Shown piece after piece: positions 35,378 through 46,482 of a DNA stretch of 64,000 nt (position 1 is its first letter; each line of letters begins with the position of its first letter). The translations under genes were made by a program, and so were the position numbers. The notes below the pieces were generated by a model. The model was not told the DNA's origin. It did no database searches and saw only the letters and a program-made list of their open reading frames with translations. Origin of the DNA: Chaetoderma sp. LZ-2023a (lineage: Eukaryota > Mollusca > Caudofoveata > Chaetodermatida > Chaetodermatidae); assembly GCA_034401795.1 (NCBI GenBank), contig CM067365.1, positions 14,650,225 to 14,714,224 on the forward strand, given 5' to 3'.

Positions 35378-38300
35378 CCAACACCACCGCCACCGCGGAA
35401 ACCGACATGGCCACTGCCACCACCATCACCACTACCACCACCACTACCACCACCACCACCACAATCAACAACAACAACGACCGTAACGTCGCCAGCAGCG
35501 GCAACGACGACAATGATGACGATGGCGACACCGACGACGACAACACTGAATTTAATGTAGGGTTTCTCAACGTGTGTGGCTTGAGAAATAAATTAAAGTA
35601 CCTGGAAATGGATGAGTTTATAAGACAGTTTGATATTGTAGGAATAGCTGAAACCAATCTAGACGACCTAGATACAGTGAGAATAGATAATTATACAGTG
35701 ATTACAAAAAACCGCATAAACGCCAGACGTAAATCTGGGGGAATTGCTTTACTAATTAACAATACGGTCTCTAAACACTTTCAACAACTGGACACAGATA
35801 GTGAATATGTCCTCTGGGCATCGATATCTAAGACATACACAAACCTAAATAACGAGATAATAATTGGCTGCGTCTACATTCCACCGGAATATTCAGACTA
35901 TTCAACTATAGAGGCTTTTGGAGAACTGGAGCGTGACATTATTAAATTCTCAAACGGAAGTAAATTATTCCTATTAATAGGCGATCTAAACGCGAAAACT
36001 GGCGTACTAGATGGCTCTCTACACAGCGACGAAACGTTGCTACATTTTGTAGGCACCGATCCAAATGATATAGAAGCAGGCACGCAATTTGATGCACCAA
36101 AACGCATATCGCAGGACAAAAATCGTCCTAATAATTATGGTCATAGACTACTTGACCCATGTAAATACAACAGCTTCTACATACTCAATGGTAGAGCAGG
36201 TACAGACGCAAACTTAGGCAAATTAACATCGAGGTATGGTAGCGTTATCGATTACGGTATATCCTCAGCCGAACTTTATAAATACATATCAAAATTCAAA
36301 GTCTCTGATTACTGTTCTATCATATCTGATATACATTCCGCACTGAACCGATCAATAGTCTTAAAGACTACATCAAAGGTAGAAGAATCTAATAATACCA
36401 ACAACACCAACTCATTAACAACGCGAAAATGGAAGTTTGAGCAAAGAAATGCATTTATCGATAAAATACTACACCACTACACTTTGGCAAATGTAAAAAC
36501 CCAGATTGCAAATGGTGCACTTGGCGCGCAAAACATTAACGAGATTACGAACGCAATTTCAAAAATGTTTGAGGAATCAGCTGCGGAAACTTTCGGTAAT
36601 ATAAAGCCACTCGTATACCCCAGAAAAAACAATCATGTCATCCATGGTATAACGAAAACTGCAAAAAAGCGCGTATAGAATATCATCGGTCCAGAAATGA
36701 ACTCAGATGTCGAAATATAGAAATAAACCGACAACGCATGATAGACGCCAGCAGGAATTTTAAAACTATCATGAAACAGTCAATTGCTCGATACAAATGT
36801 AATCGCCATAGGGAAATTAGAGCAATGAGTAGCAGTAACCCAAAAGATTATTGGAAATTAATAAAACTGAAAAATACATTAGAACCATCCACAGTAACAA
36901 CAGAGGAAATGTATACATTTTTCAAATCCATAAATGAAGAAGACGGTAATACAAACAGAGATCTTACATTGGTAAATGATGAACCAACAGACACGCCACC
37001 AGAAAACAACATATTAAATTCCCCTATCACATGTGAAGAAATACTGAAATCCATTAAACTACTCAAAACAAACAAAGCTGCAGGACCAGACGGAATAGTA
37101 AATGAATACATAAAATCAACAGATCATATTATGCTAGACGTATACAAATCTCTCTTTAACTTAGTCCTAGACTCTGCGATAATACCAGATTCCTGGACTG
37201 AAGGCACCATTATCCCCATATACAAACGAAAAGGCGATCCGAACGCCCCCAAAAACCACAGACCAATTACGTTACTTAGCTGTTTGGGAAAACTTTTTAC
37301 ATCTATATTGAGTAGTCGAATAAATAAATTCCTCGAAAACTCTGACAAACTGTTTGAAAATCAGGCAGGCTTTAGAAATGGCTACTCCACTACTGACCAC
37401 ATCTTTACACTCTATACATTAATAGAAATATTTAAAAGAAGAAAGAAAAAACTATTTTGCTGCTTTGTAGATTTTGAAAAAGCTTTTGACTCGGTTTGGC
37501 GCGATGGACTTTGGTATAAACTTAGACAGCATAGTATCTCTGGCAAGATTTTTAACGGAATTAAAAGCATGTACAGCAACATAAAATCAGCAGTTAAGTT
37601 CAATAATGCAGTGTCACAGCCCTTCGCCTGTATCAGAGGAGTGCGACAGGGAGAAAATCTCTCACATATTCTATTTGCAATATACCTTACTGACTTAGAA
37701 AACTTTCTTCAGAACCGAAACAGTAAGCAAATAGAACTCTATAGCGAAGAAGAAGAAATAAATAATTTACTGAATCTACTAATCCTTCTTTATGCTGATG
37801 ACACTGCTGTACTAGCAAATAGTTCACGCGACCTACAGGAAACGCTCAATTCTTTTGATGAATACTGCGACGTATGGAAACTCAAAATTAATATAGACAA
37901 AACAAAGGTCATGGTCTTTGGCAGTACAAAAAGATTCTATGAAAAACTACATTTTCGTCTTAAATTAATAGAGCTTGAAATAGTAAATAGCTACAAATAT
38001 CTTGGAATATTTTTTTCATATAATAGCCGCCTCCTTTTAGCGGAGAAAACTATTTCCGAACAAGCTCGCAAACCTACATTTGCACTACATCGCCGAGCCA
38101 GGGAGCTGGACCTACCAACGGATTGCCATATTAAATTGTACCACCAAATAATTGAGCCAATCCTACTATACGGGTGCGAAGTCATCGGAATAGAAAACTG
38201 TAACCTATTAGAGAAAGCAAATTTAGATTTTTTCCGGTACATCCTAAAAATAAAAAATAGCACCCCAAAGTATATGATATACGGCGAGTTGGGAGAAACC

Positions 38301-38948
38301 CCAATCAAAATTGTAATAAGAAAACGCATGATAACATACTGGCTTAGGCTCATCTCAGGTAAGCAAACCAAACTCGCTTGCAAAATATACAAATATATTC
38401 TATTAGACCACAATCAGAACGCAACATACTACAAATGGCTAGACTCTATAAAAAATATTTTAGATAGCACGGGGCACAACTTCAATGAAACAAAAATAAG
38501 AATAAACAAAAATCTTGATGACCAATATATCCAAACATGGCAATCAGAGATGGGCGTATCTTGGAAGGGTAAAATCTATCACTCTTTTAAAATAAATTGG
38601 GAAATGGAAAGTTATCTCATGAACTTAAATGACCGTAACAGAATCTTATTCACGAAATTTAGAACAAGCAATCATCGGCTGCCAATAGAAACGGGGCGGT
38701 GGGAAGGCATACCCCGGGAAGAAAGAATATGTCCACTATGCACCCTGAATGAAATAGGAGATGAATTTCATTACCTATTCATCTGCGAATTCTTTAGCGA
38801 TAAACGTATAGAAATCTTCCCAAAACACTATTATAAAAGACCAAAATCGAAATCGAAATTTCACCAACTGCTTTCAACGAAGAACAAGAAATTACTAATA
38901 AAGATTTGCCGTATGATCGAAGAAATTAATGGGCACTTCCAACGTTGA
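34843..38948 (+). pseudogene. LINE ORF2: endonuclease and reverse transcriptase, one frameshift
   Basis: The first about 235 residues are Asn/Thr-rich low complexity. The endonuclease starts at about 35,550 (FNVGFLNVCGLRNKL) with IVGIAETNLDD, GDLNAKTG and SDIHSAL in place of SDH. A one-base loss in a C/A run near 36,615-36,630 shifts the frame; homology resumes as HPWYNENCKKARIEYHRSRN. The RT (36,738-38,948) has AAGPDGIVNEYIK, NHRPITLLSCLGK, QAGFRNGYSTTDH, CFVDFEKAFDSVW, GVRQGENLSHILF and LLYADDTAVLA. The C-terminus has LPIETGRW and the zinc-like CPLCTLNEIGDEFHYLFIC. The rest of the RT is intact over 736 residues, which fits a recent insertion. Confidence 0.88.
34849..35550 (+). repeat. Tandem (CAA)n / (AAT)n / (ACC)n blocks in LINE ORF2 linker
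   Basis: Trinucleotide tracts alternate with a duplicated unique block. CGATCTAAAAATGTGAATGC occurs at 34,827 and 35,068, and GAGAGCAGCAATGAGAA at 34,920 and 35,223. The encoded blocks ESSNENYDDA...SSNTN are thus present twice. The two spacings (241 and 303 bp) differ, so the trinucleotide tracts changed length after duplication. Confidence 0.85.
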
Positions 38949-39154
38949 TTAACCCTATACACAATGGACTCGCAGATTAACAACACAACATTGACGAGAA
39001 TTGCAAAGTACCACCGCCGCCACCACCACCACCACCACCACCACCACCACCACCACCACCACCACCACCACCACCACCACCACCACCACCTGCAACAACA
39101 CCAGCAACAACACCAACAACAACGACAACGAAAACGATAACGGCGCCGACGACG

Positions 39155-39190
<36 letters not shown>

Positions 39191-39439
39191 GCAACATTAA
39201 CTATAGCAACGACAGCAACGACAGCAACGACAGCAACAACATCAACAATGACAACAATATTAATAATAGTAAGGTTTAAGCATAGTAGTCAACCATGTCT
39301 AGAAAACTACTCTACCGCTAGATGTCGCTCCATTCAGACCAGTGCTCGATTCGGACCACATGCTTTCGAACCCAAATGGAACAAACTGACCGCATTAGTG
39401 AACAGGTTTCACTGGGTGGGTGCACAAGACTCCCCATAA

Positions 39440-39940
39440 ACTACCTAAGATTCGATCCGATCTGTTACTCAAGTACCTGATGTCATAATAAAAATGTGTC
39501 ACTTTTTATCTGACGTTACAATCATACAACGTAAGCAGGCAACTGCCCTAGTAACCCGCATGGTGCCCCACACTGGTTATCCAAGATTTCCCCTAAGCTA
39601 GCTAAGAACCGACCCTATGTTACTCAAATATCTGATGTCATAATAGAAATGCGTCAGCTGTCAGCTAACGTTATAGTGTAACGTTATAATGTGGTCTTCT
39701 TAAAGATTTCCCTTAAACCAACTAAGAACTGACCCTATGTTACCCAAGTATCTGATGTCATAATAGAAATGCGGTAGCTGTCAGCTAACGTTATAGTGTA
39801 ACGTTATAATGTGGTCCTCTTAAAGATTTCCCTTAAACCAACTAAGAACTGACCCGACTGTTACCCAAGTATCTGATGTCATAAAAAACACGTCACATTT
39901 TAGCCGACGCCAAAATCACATAATGCAAACAACCACCTGC
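39440..39940. repeat. 120-bp tandem array related to foldback family 1 arm
   Basis: Four diverged units share TAAGAMYCGAYC...TGTTACYCAAGTATCTGATGTCATAATA. GACCCTATGTTAC at 39,611 and 39,731 and its relative at 39,851 are exactly 120 bp apart. The first unit reads GATCCGATCTGTTACTCAAG, nearly the arm start of family 1 copies at 49.2 and 50.5 kb. Two units also contain AACGTTATAGTGTAACGTT, a perfect palindromic phrase. Confidence 0.75.
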
Positions 39941-40024
39941 CTTAACAACCAGTTTGTTGCCCCACACTGTGGCTATCCAAGAAACAATAACAAGAAACCT
40001 AATTGTAAAAAATTATACAGTAAC

Positions 40025-40125
40025 ACGATAAGAGGCTGTTTTGTAGATTTAACACTGGAATGACTGGTTCGGTTATCGAGCAAGTCACTCCGGTGGTGAA
40101 TACCCAAAATAGTCTCTGTCGCGAT
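40025..40125. mobile_element. Foldback family 2 copy inside the LINE 3' UTR
   Basis: TTTAACACTGGAATGACTGG, a short loop, then the diverged inverse CAAGTCACTCCGGTGGTGAA, flanked by the AGAGGCTG/TAGTCTCT pair. It matches the hairpin at 24.1 kb. Confidence 0.65.
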
Positions 40126-40419
40126 ATGAATGGATATAATTGTCTATTGTTGAAAATAAGGTTGTTCTGTATTTTAGTTTAAAAAATGACAACCTTATGT
40201 ACAGCAATAACCCATTTCTAAGAATACCAATCTGACATTTTTTTAATCAGTTATTATATATTTATTATAATCTAAATTCTGATGACCCCCACAATATGAC
40301 TACTATAATTTTAGTACTTTGTTATTGAGATGGCGGTACAATAACAGTAATAATTCTGTCATTACTAATTATGAAGTACGTGTAAATATTAACTGTAACA
40401 TTCCTAATAATTCTAAGTT

Positions 40420-40683
<264 letters not shown>

Positions 40684-40846
40684 GAAAGCACAAACAGTGG
40701 TTATATAACTAGATAAATACCAAAATATGTAATTATGAATTGATATATAATGTCTGATCGCCATAACATTTATAATTTCTGTAAATTCATATTCCCCATA
40801 TGCCATTATGTGGCCTGGGTGTAAATAAAAAATCTGAATCTGAATC

Positions 40847-40853
40847 TGATAAT
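40847..40853. repeat. Target-site duplication, right copy
   Basis: TGATAAT directly after the TCTGAATC tail of the LINE. It is identical to 32,618-32,624. The first two bases could also belong to the tail, so the true duplication is 5-7 bases. Confidence 0.75.
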
Positions 40854-41003
40854 CTCGTTCATCCGGATTTGTCGTCCAATGTCTCCATAAGCGATATTCT
40901 CAGCAACGCTATAATCAAACAGAACCTATTCCTGTGATACAATGCCGATCTGCGAGCGCAACCATTGAGTGTTCAGAACCTTATTATCGTGATTGTCAAA
41001 GAA
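40847..41003 (-). pseudogene. ABCB1-like: ABCB exon, 5' part, with stop codon, cut by the LINE
   Basis: Acceptor CTACAG at 41,009-41,004, then FFDNHDNKVLNTQWLRSQIG, then IVSQE, a TAG stop where the family has Pro, then VLFDYSVAENIAYGDIG and MNEII. The Q-loop Gln is intact. Coding identity ends at the LINE tail. With 57 bases at 32,624-32,568 and one 7-base duplication removed, the exon is 157+57-7 = 207 bases, 69 codons, phase 0 at both ends. Confidence 0.93.
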
Positions 41004-41045
41004 CTGTAGCGACAGAAGAGGAATAGAATACCAGTGCCTTACAGT

Positions 41046-41290
41046 AGCCGGAGCCATTTCTAGATATGCCGCGCCCATATCCAGCTAAGCTCCACCCACC
41101 TTGTACGCTAGTTTGAATCGATTTTAACATTTTGAATCTTGAATCCAAAGAAGATTAATTTCAATGCAGCTCTACATGATTTTGAAACTACTTGGCAGGG
41201 GGCTGTTACTACGGTCAAACTAATTTTAAATATTCAACGAATGTTAATGAAATTGTAAGACATACAATTAGGATGGACCTTTTTCCATTT
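41046..41290 (-). mobile_element. Foldback family 1, degenerate copy
   Basis: CATTTCTAGATATGCCGCGCCC and AGCTAAGCTCCACCCACCTT form the B arm. A weak core follows (TTTTGAAACTACTTGGCAGG, then GTCAAACTAATTTTAAATA). The A arm begins AGACATACAATTAGG and is cut short. Confidence 0.65.
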
Positions 41291-41327
41291 CATGTCGATG
41301 TACTCACTCACGATCTGCACAGCTGTA

Positions 41328-41391
41328 CCAACACCACCACCACCACCACCACCACCACCACCACCACCACCACCACCACCACCACCACCAC
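41328..41391. repeat. (ACC)n microsatellite at the 5' edge of the Penelope-like element
   Basis: About 62 bp of pure ACC. The coding sequence of the Penelope-like element starts directly after it. Confidence 0.93.
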
Positions 41392-42832
41392 TCTTGATAA
41401 CCCTCGACATCGATGCTATGTACACAAACATTGACATCGAAAGGGGTTTGTCTTCTGTTCGCAGAGCATTTGATAAATATCCCGATAACAATAGGCCCAC
41501 TAGCGAAATATTAGCTCTCTGGAGCTGAGTTTAAAGGGCAATGATTTCGAATTCGCTGGCGAAATCTACCAACAAATCTGTGGATGCGCTATGGGTAAAC
41601 GTTTTAGTCCTAGTTTTGCCAACATCTATGTAGCTGAGTGGGAAGAAGATGCGCTTAACAAATGTCCTAAGCAGCCCTTATTTTAACCGCCGTTACCTCG
41701 ATGATATTTTTATGATCTGGAATCATTCGAGGGAAGAGTTTGATGAATTTTTCACTATTTTGAACAATCACGATCCTAACATCAAACTTAAAGCCAACAT
41801 TGACCAGTCGTCCGTAGACTTTTTGGACGTTACTCTCTACAAAGGTGTAAATTATAACACGAGTGGGCTTCTTGATTACAAAGTATTCTTTAAGCCCACC
41901 GATTCCCATCAACTACTGCATAAGAAATCTTTCCATCCACCTCATACTTTTAAAGGTATTATCAAATCACAGATTATCCGGTTTCACCGAAATTCTAGTG
42001 ATAGAAAGAATTTTGAATCTGCGTGTTCCACCTTATTTAAAGCCCTCAAACCGAGGGGATATTCAACACGATTTTTGCGCAAAATAAAATCCGAAACTTT
42101 ACATGATTTGGAAACTATTACTGATAAGGCTGCCGATCAAAAGCCTACCAAAATTCGTCACAATCGTCCGATTATAGGCGTAGGACAATCTCAGAAATGT
42201 GGAAAGAAGAGGTGTAAATTAGACCTCTATCTACCTAATCAGACAACATTTGTCAGTTATCAGAACAAAAGCAAATTCCAACTTCAGTCTAATTTAGATT
42301 GCGATTCTAAAAATGTTATCTATTTAATATCTTGCAAATTATGCCAAAAGCAGTATGTCGGTGAAACAAAATGCCCTTTCAGATGGCGAGCAACTAGACA
42401 CCTTTGCGATATTAGACACGACGAGGACAACCAACGTAGCTCAACATTTCAATCTTCCTGGTCATTCTGTCGATAGACACTTTGAAATTATGCTTATTGA
42501 GCAACTGCCTCTTTCTTCTACGGCCGAAGAAACTGATAAACAAAGAAAACTTCGAGAATCATTTTGGATTAAGCAACTGAAAACAAAATGGCCGAGTGGC
42601 ATAAACGTGGACCCTGGTCTTGCTGATCAACGTGAAATTATTCCATTCAGTTTAACATACAATCGAAAAAAATGTTGAAATTTCAGAAATTTTGAAAGAT
42701 GAATATCATAAATTGCAGGATAAAATGAAAAAACCTCTCAATTTGCGTCCAGTGATAGCCTTTAAGAAAAACTCCAATCTACGTGACATCTTGGTTAATT
42801 CGAAATTAACTCTTCAAAAACCTTCAGAATGA
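41392..42832 (+). mobile_element. Penelope-like element, 5' truncated
   Basis: RT motifs come first: ITLDIDAMYTNID at the start, GCAMGKRFSPSFANIYVAEW in another frame, and RRYLDDIFMIW with the catalytic pair. A Cys-rich link (QKCGKKRCKLD) is followed by a GIY-YIG endonuclease core (VIYLISCKLCQKQYVGETK), its later part (VAQHFNLPGHSVDRHFEI) and ESFWIKQLKTKWPSGINVD. After this comes LTYN...ISEILKDEY and RPVIAFKKNSNLRDILVNSKL, stop at 42,832. Frame breaks lie near 41,520, 41,680, 42,430 and 42,665. The 5' part of the RT is missing. The element class combines an RT with an intron-type nuclease. Confidence 0.88.
41649..42476 (+). pseudogene. Penelope-like RT core and start of GIY-YIG nuclease
   Basis: 275 residues in frame. 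YLDDIF near residue 17 is the RT active site. FFTILNNHDPNIKLKANID and VDFLDVTLYKG follow, then FKPTDSHQLLHKKSFHP, the typical Penelope RT continuation. Near 190 is a CGKKRC link, and near 222-242 the GIY-YIG core with the YVG triplet. The frame is lost right after TRHLCDIRHD. The Met is internal; the protein began further upstream in intact copies. Confidence 0.85.
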
Positions 42833-42967
42833 ATGATATATATTATTCATATTTTATAGGCCATACCGCCTCTATCAAACAAACATAACAAATCTCAGAC
42901 AATAAAATAAATAAAAAATATCTCCCAACCTTGGGAGATCCTGAGCCAGTGCGTTTAATCATATAAC
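42833..42967. other. 3' sequence of the Penelope-like element
   Basis: AT-rich tail after the last stop, with CTCCCAACCTTGGGAG, a perfect hairpin (42,924-42,939), before the microsatellite. It could be part of the element 3' end. Confidence 0.4.
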
Positions 42968-43340
42968 CACAACTTCAACAACAACAACAACAACAACAAC
43001 CACAACCACAACCACCACCAACACCAACACAACCAAGACCACCACCACAACCACCACCACTATCACCAAGACCATCAACACCACCCACCCCCCCCCACCC
43101 ACCCACCCACCCCCACCCCACCCCACCCCCACTCCCACCCCCACCCCACCCCACCACAACCACCAACACCACCAACACCACCAACACCAACACCACCAAG
43201 ACCACCAACACGACCACCTACACCACCAACACCAGCTCCACCAACACCACCAACACCACCAACACCACCAACACCACCAACACCACCAACACCACCAACA
43301 CCACCAACACCACCACCACCACCACCACCACCACCACCAC
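42968..43340. repeat. (ACA/ACC)n microsatellite at the 3' edge of the Penelope-like element
   Basis: About 370 bp of CAACAA, ACCACAACC, CCCACCC and ACCAACACC blocks ending in pure (ACC)n. It is the same motif class as the tract at the 5' edge. Confidence 0.92.
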
Positions 43341-43488
43341 TAATGGCTGGTGGTGTAGATGCGCATTATCATAGTATCCCGATATCTGAATGTGGCAATA
43401 CATCCAAGCGTGTGTATATAGGGACGTGTGATATTAATAAAAGTATATACGCGCGTGCATGCATGTGCGTGCCAACGCTTCATCTTAC

Positions 43489-43686
43489 CACATCACCTAT
43501 GCGTGAATCACAAAACCTCTCAACCCGGGCTACTACGGTGCTTTTACTGCAGCCACTTCTCCCGACCAGTGCTAGGGTGTGGCCTGGCTGCACGGATATA
43601 TCCAGACCAGACAGCACGCGCACACTAGGCCATGTGGGATACCTAAAATGCACGTTCTTGAAGGACACCACACTTGAGAACGAACC
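43489..43686 (-). pseudogene. ABCB1-like: ABCB exon: start of NBD2 with altered Walker A
   Basis: 66 codons, phase 0 at both ends, acceptor TTCTTCCAG (43,687 side) and donor GTAAGA (43,488 side). It reads VSFKNVHFRYPTWPSVRVL, with the A-loop Tyr present, then GHTLALVGRSGCSKSTVV. The Walker A should be GxxGxGK(S/T); here the third Gly is Ser (AGT for GGT), which would be expected to hinder nucleotide binding. The end ERFCDSRIGDV meets the family block ERFYDPxxGxV. It joins the exon at 45,398 and the one at 41,003 in frame. Confidence 0.93.
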
Positions 43687-43689
43687 CTG

Positions 43690-44755
43690 GAAGAATAAAC
43701 GTAGATCATTACAGAAAATCTGACCTTATCTTATACTAACCGTTTATGGGATAGAATGTGCCACCCATAGTCCATCGCTGAAATTTCAGCTTCTTATCAT
43801 GCCAACAACTAAAGACATTCAGGCTTCAGTAGTTAAATGTTGATACATTTCCACAGCATATGATGGCTGTCTTGATTTACATTTCAACCAATCAGAAAAA
43901 ACCCTAGCGTGTCTTCCTCGATATATACGCTGTCATAGAAGTCCAGCTATAGTTTGACAACGCGGTATACAAGAAATCAAACAGGTAAGCTGTTGAATAT
44001 TTTGAAACCAATTTGACTGGAAGTTGTTGCTGCCATAGGCGTATTACATAATAAAGAATGTAATACATTGGCATGTACATGTCATCGCGCACTATTGCTT
44101 AAGGAGCCAAAATGTTGGTGGTCACTGTTCAACATATACGCGATAGTACAAAGCAGATAATTGTGATACAGATCAGGCAATGTGACAGGATATGAATGAT
44201 ATGGGATCTATAAACCATACTCTATCAGTGCAATACAACATTTGAGATGAGATTAGCACCCCTTTAACCATTTCATGGCGAAATTTGCTCCAAAAGGTTT
44301 AAATTACCCTCTTATTGAATGTCTATTTGCAGACCAATACAAAACTTTTTGTTTAATTTTATGACGTCATAAGTAAGTGACACATCGTATCCATCCATTA
44401 GTTTCCTTTCAGTAATGAGACGTTGCATTACTTGAATGTAATCTAACCTAGCAAAATCTCAAACCTCCTATAACCTTTAACCAAAGGGAGATAATACAGT
44501 CAATTATGGATCCGACTGTTCTTAGTGCCCAGACAGGCTTCGCAAAACAATATATTATCATATAGGGCCTGATTTAGCGAAAGCACTTTCTATCTTTCAA
44601 TCTGAGCAAAGATCAATACCAATATCGGGCGTGCAACTCGAAAGCCAAGCTAGCTGTAGGGGCCTATATGGTTATACAATCAGGTGTTTACGCTAATAAT
44701 GAAGTAGCAGTTAAAAGCATCTAATTTCAAAATTACTGCTTATACAGTCTCACAT
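43690..44755. other. Intron sequence with a foldback half copy
   Basis: Intron of the ABCB pseudogene. A family 1 half copy is at 43,985-44,037 (GCTGTTGAATATTTTGAAAC, then TTTGACTGG and GTTGCTGCC). The rest is AT-rich without recognised features. Confidence 0.6.
43985..44037 (+). mobile_element. Foldback family 1, core half
   Basis: GCTGTTGAATATTTTGAAACC then AATTTGACTGGAAGTTGTTGC. The other half of the palindrome is missing. Confidence 0.7.
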
Positions 44756-44771
44756 CTCACAAAGCACACGA

Positions 44772-44817
44772 CGCTGCTGCTGCTTCTGCCGCCGCAGCTG
44801 CCGCCGCAGCCCCCTAG

Positions 44818-44908
<91 letters not shown>

Positions 44909-44950
44909 GCTACCGCAACCGCCGGCGTCGCCGGCGTCGCCGCTGCTACT
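44772..44950. repeat. (CTA)n microsatellite with GC-rich trinucleotide shoulders
   Basis: Pure (CTA)n at 44,816-44,908. On both sides are GC-rich trinucleotides (GCTGCTGCTTCTGCCGCCGC on the left, GCCGGCGTCGCCGGCGTCGC on the right), which suggests a longer tract mutated at its edges. Confidence 0.9.
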
Positions 44951-45397
44951 ATATACACTCATTCCTGTATAATACTAGCTATGCACAGACCACCGTAAAT
45001 GTTTATGTTGCACGTGGATCAGCTCCATTACCATAGTAATAGTATTATACACAGTTACCCCATATGATAATGTACAGCCTGGAAGAACAAAGCGAACTTG
45101 AACTTGCCACGGTTCTATGGGCGAGAAATACGCGTCCCAGAATCCTTACACATAATAAGCAATTATACATAGAACCAACTCGTCCAAACTAATTCATACA
45201 TAAACCACCATATTCTACATGGCGTAAAAAGGTACAGTATGTTAAATTCACGCTATGTCCGAAGTATTCATTCATGGTGATTCATCTTTCTCTAAGCGCA
45301 CACGTTCACGTACAAAAAGCATAAATGCGCGCGCATGCACGCAGGCGCCCATACACGCACACATGAACGCATGCAGGCATATGCACATATATGTTAC

Positions 45398-45560
45398 CTC
45401 CGTTGGCTTGGTGCCTTCAATCGATGACGCATCAATATCCGACTGTTGACCAAGTATAGTAAATGCACGTGACGCTGAGGTCTTTGCTTTCCCATAGTCA
45501 GGAGCCAAGTTGCTAATCTGTCCTAAAGCCAATGCGTCAAATGCAATCACGTAAAACACG
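45398..45560 (-). pseudogene. ABCB1-like: ABCB exon: end of TMD2 and linker to NBD2
   Basis: 163 bases: one base ending a split codon, then 54 codons. Acceptor TTTTTTATAG, donor GTAACA. Reads VFYVIAFDALALGQISNLAP then DYGKAKTSASRAFTIL and DIDASSIEGTKPTE. The block GQxSxxAPDYxKAKxSA is a hallmark of ABCB proteins before NBD2. It joins the next exon in phase 0. The preceding exon, expected to end in phase 2, is not visible. Confidence 0.93.
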
Positions 45561-45593
45561 CTATAAAAAACAGAAACTAAAGTACAATGGACC

Positions 45594-45690
45594 TTTCCAG
45601 TTTATCTATCATCATATGACGTCATAATCAAATACGTGACGTGTAGGATGACGTCATGAATGACGTTGATAAGTTCGTCACTAGCGCATA
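45594..45690 (+). mobile_element. Foldback family 1 arm at left edge of the gap
   Basis: TTCCAGTTTATCTATCATCA then ATGACGTCATAATCAAATAC and GGATGACGTCATGAATGACG. This is the family end reading inward. A different sequence starts before the N run. Confidence 0.8.
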
Positions 45691-45709
45691 ATCAACATCG
45701 TCGTGTCGT

Positions 45710-46209
45710 NNNNNNNNNNNNNNNNNNNNNNNNNNNNNNNNNNNNNNNNNNNNNNNNNNNNNNNNNNNNNNNNNNNNNNNNNNNNNNNNNNNNNNNNNNN
45801 NNNNNNNNNNNNNNNNNNNNNNNNNNNNNNNNNNNNNNNNNNNNNNNNNNNNNNNNNNNNNNNNNNNNNNNNNNNNNNNNNNNNNNNNNNNNNNNNNNNN
45901 NNNNNNNNNNNNNNNNNNNNNNNNNNNNNNNNNNNNNNNNNNNNNNNNNNNNNNNNNNNNNNNNNNNNNNNNNNNNNNNNNNNNNNNNNNNNNNNNNNNN
46001 NNNNNNNNNNNNNNNNNNNNNNNNNNNNNNNNNNNNNNNNNNNNNNNNNNNNNNNNNNNNNNNNNNNNNNNNNNNNNNNNNNNNNNNNNNNNNNNNNNNN
46101 NNNNNNNNNNNNNNNNNNNNNNNNNNNNNNNNNNNNNNNNNNNNNNNNNNNNNNNNNNNNNNNNNNNNNNNNNNNNNNNNNNNNNNNNNNNNNNNNNNNN
46201 NNNNNNNNN
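45710..46209. other. Assembly gap (500 N)
   Basis: Exactly 500 unknown bases, so a placeholder of unknown true size. The flanks form a perfect 16-bp inverted repeat (CAACATCGTCGTGTCG left, inverse right). TAAT lies outside each copy. This suggests that the unassembled piece is an inverted-repeat element. Confidence 0.9.
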
Positions 46210-46482
46210 CGACACGACGATGTTGTAATGAAACGAAATAAATCTAACCATATGACGATTTCATTAAACATAAATTAATGTAATTTCTTAAGTTTTAAAA
46301 TCGAATTAGGGGCACGAGTCCCTAATTCAAATTCACAACTAAAATATTATGATAATTTATACGGAATAGAATTGTCATCGTTTCAGTACATTAATGTACA
46401 AAGCCTCTAAAAGTATACAATTTTAACAATTTTATTTTCCAGCGTTTTAGCGTGAATATGTAGCTTTAACTAGGAAAGAAAT

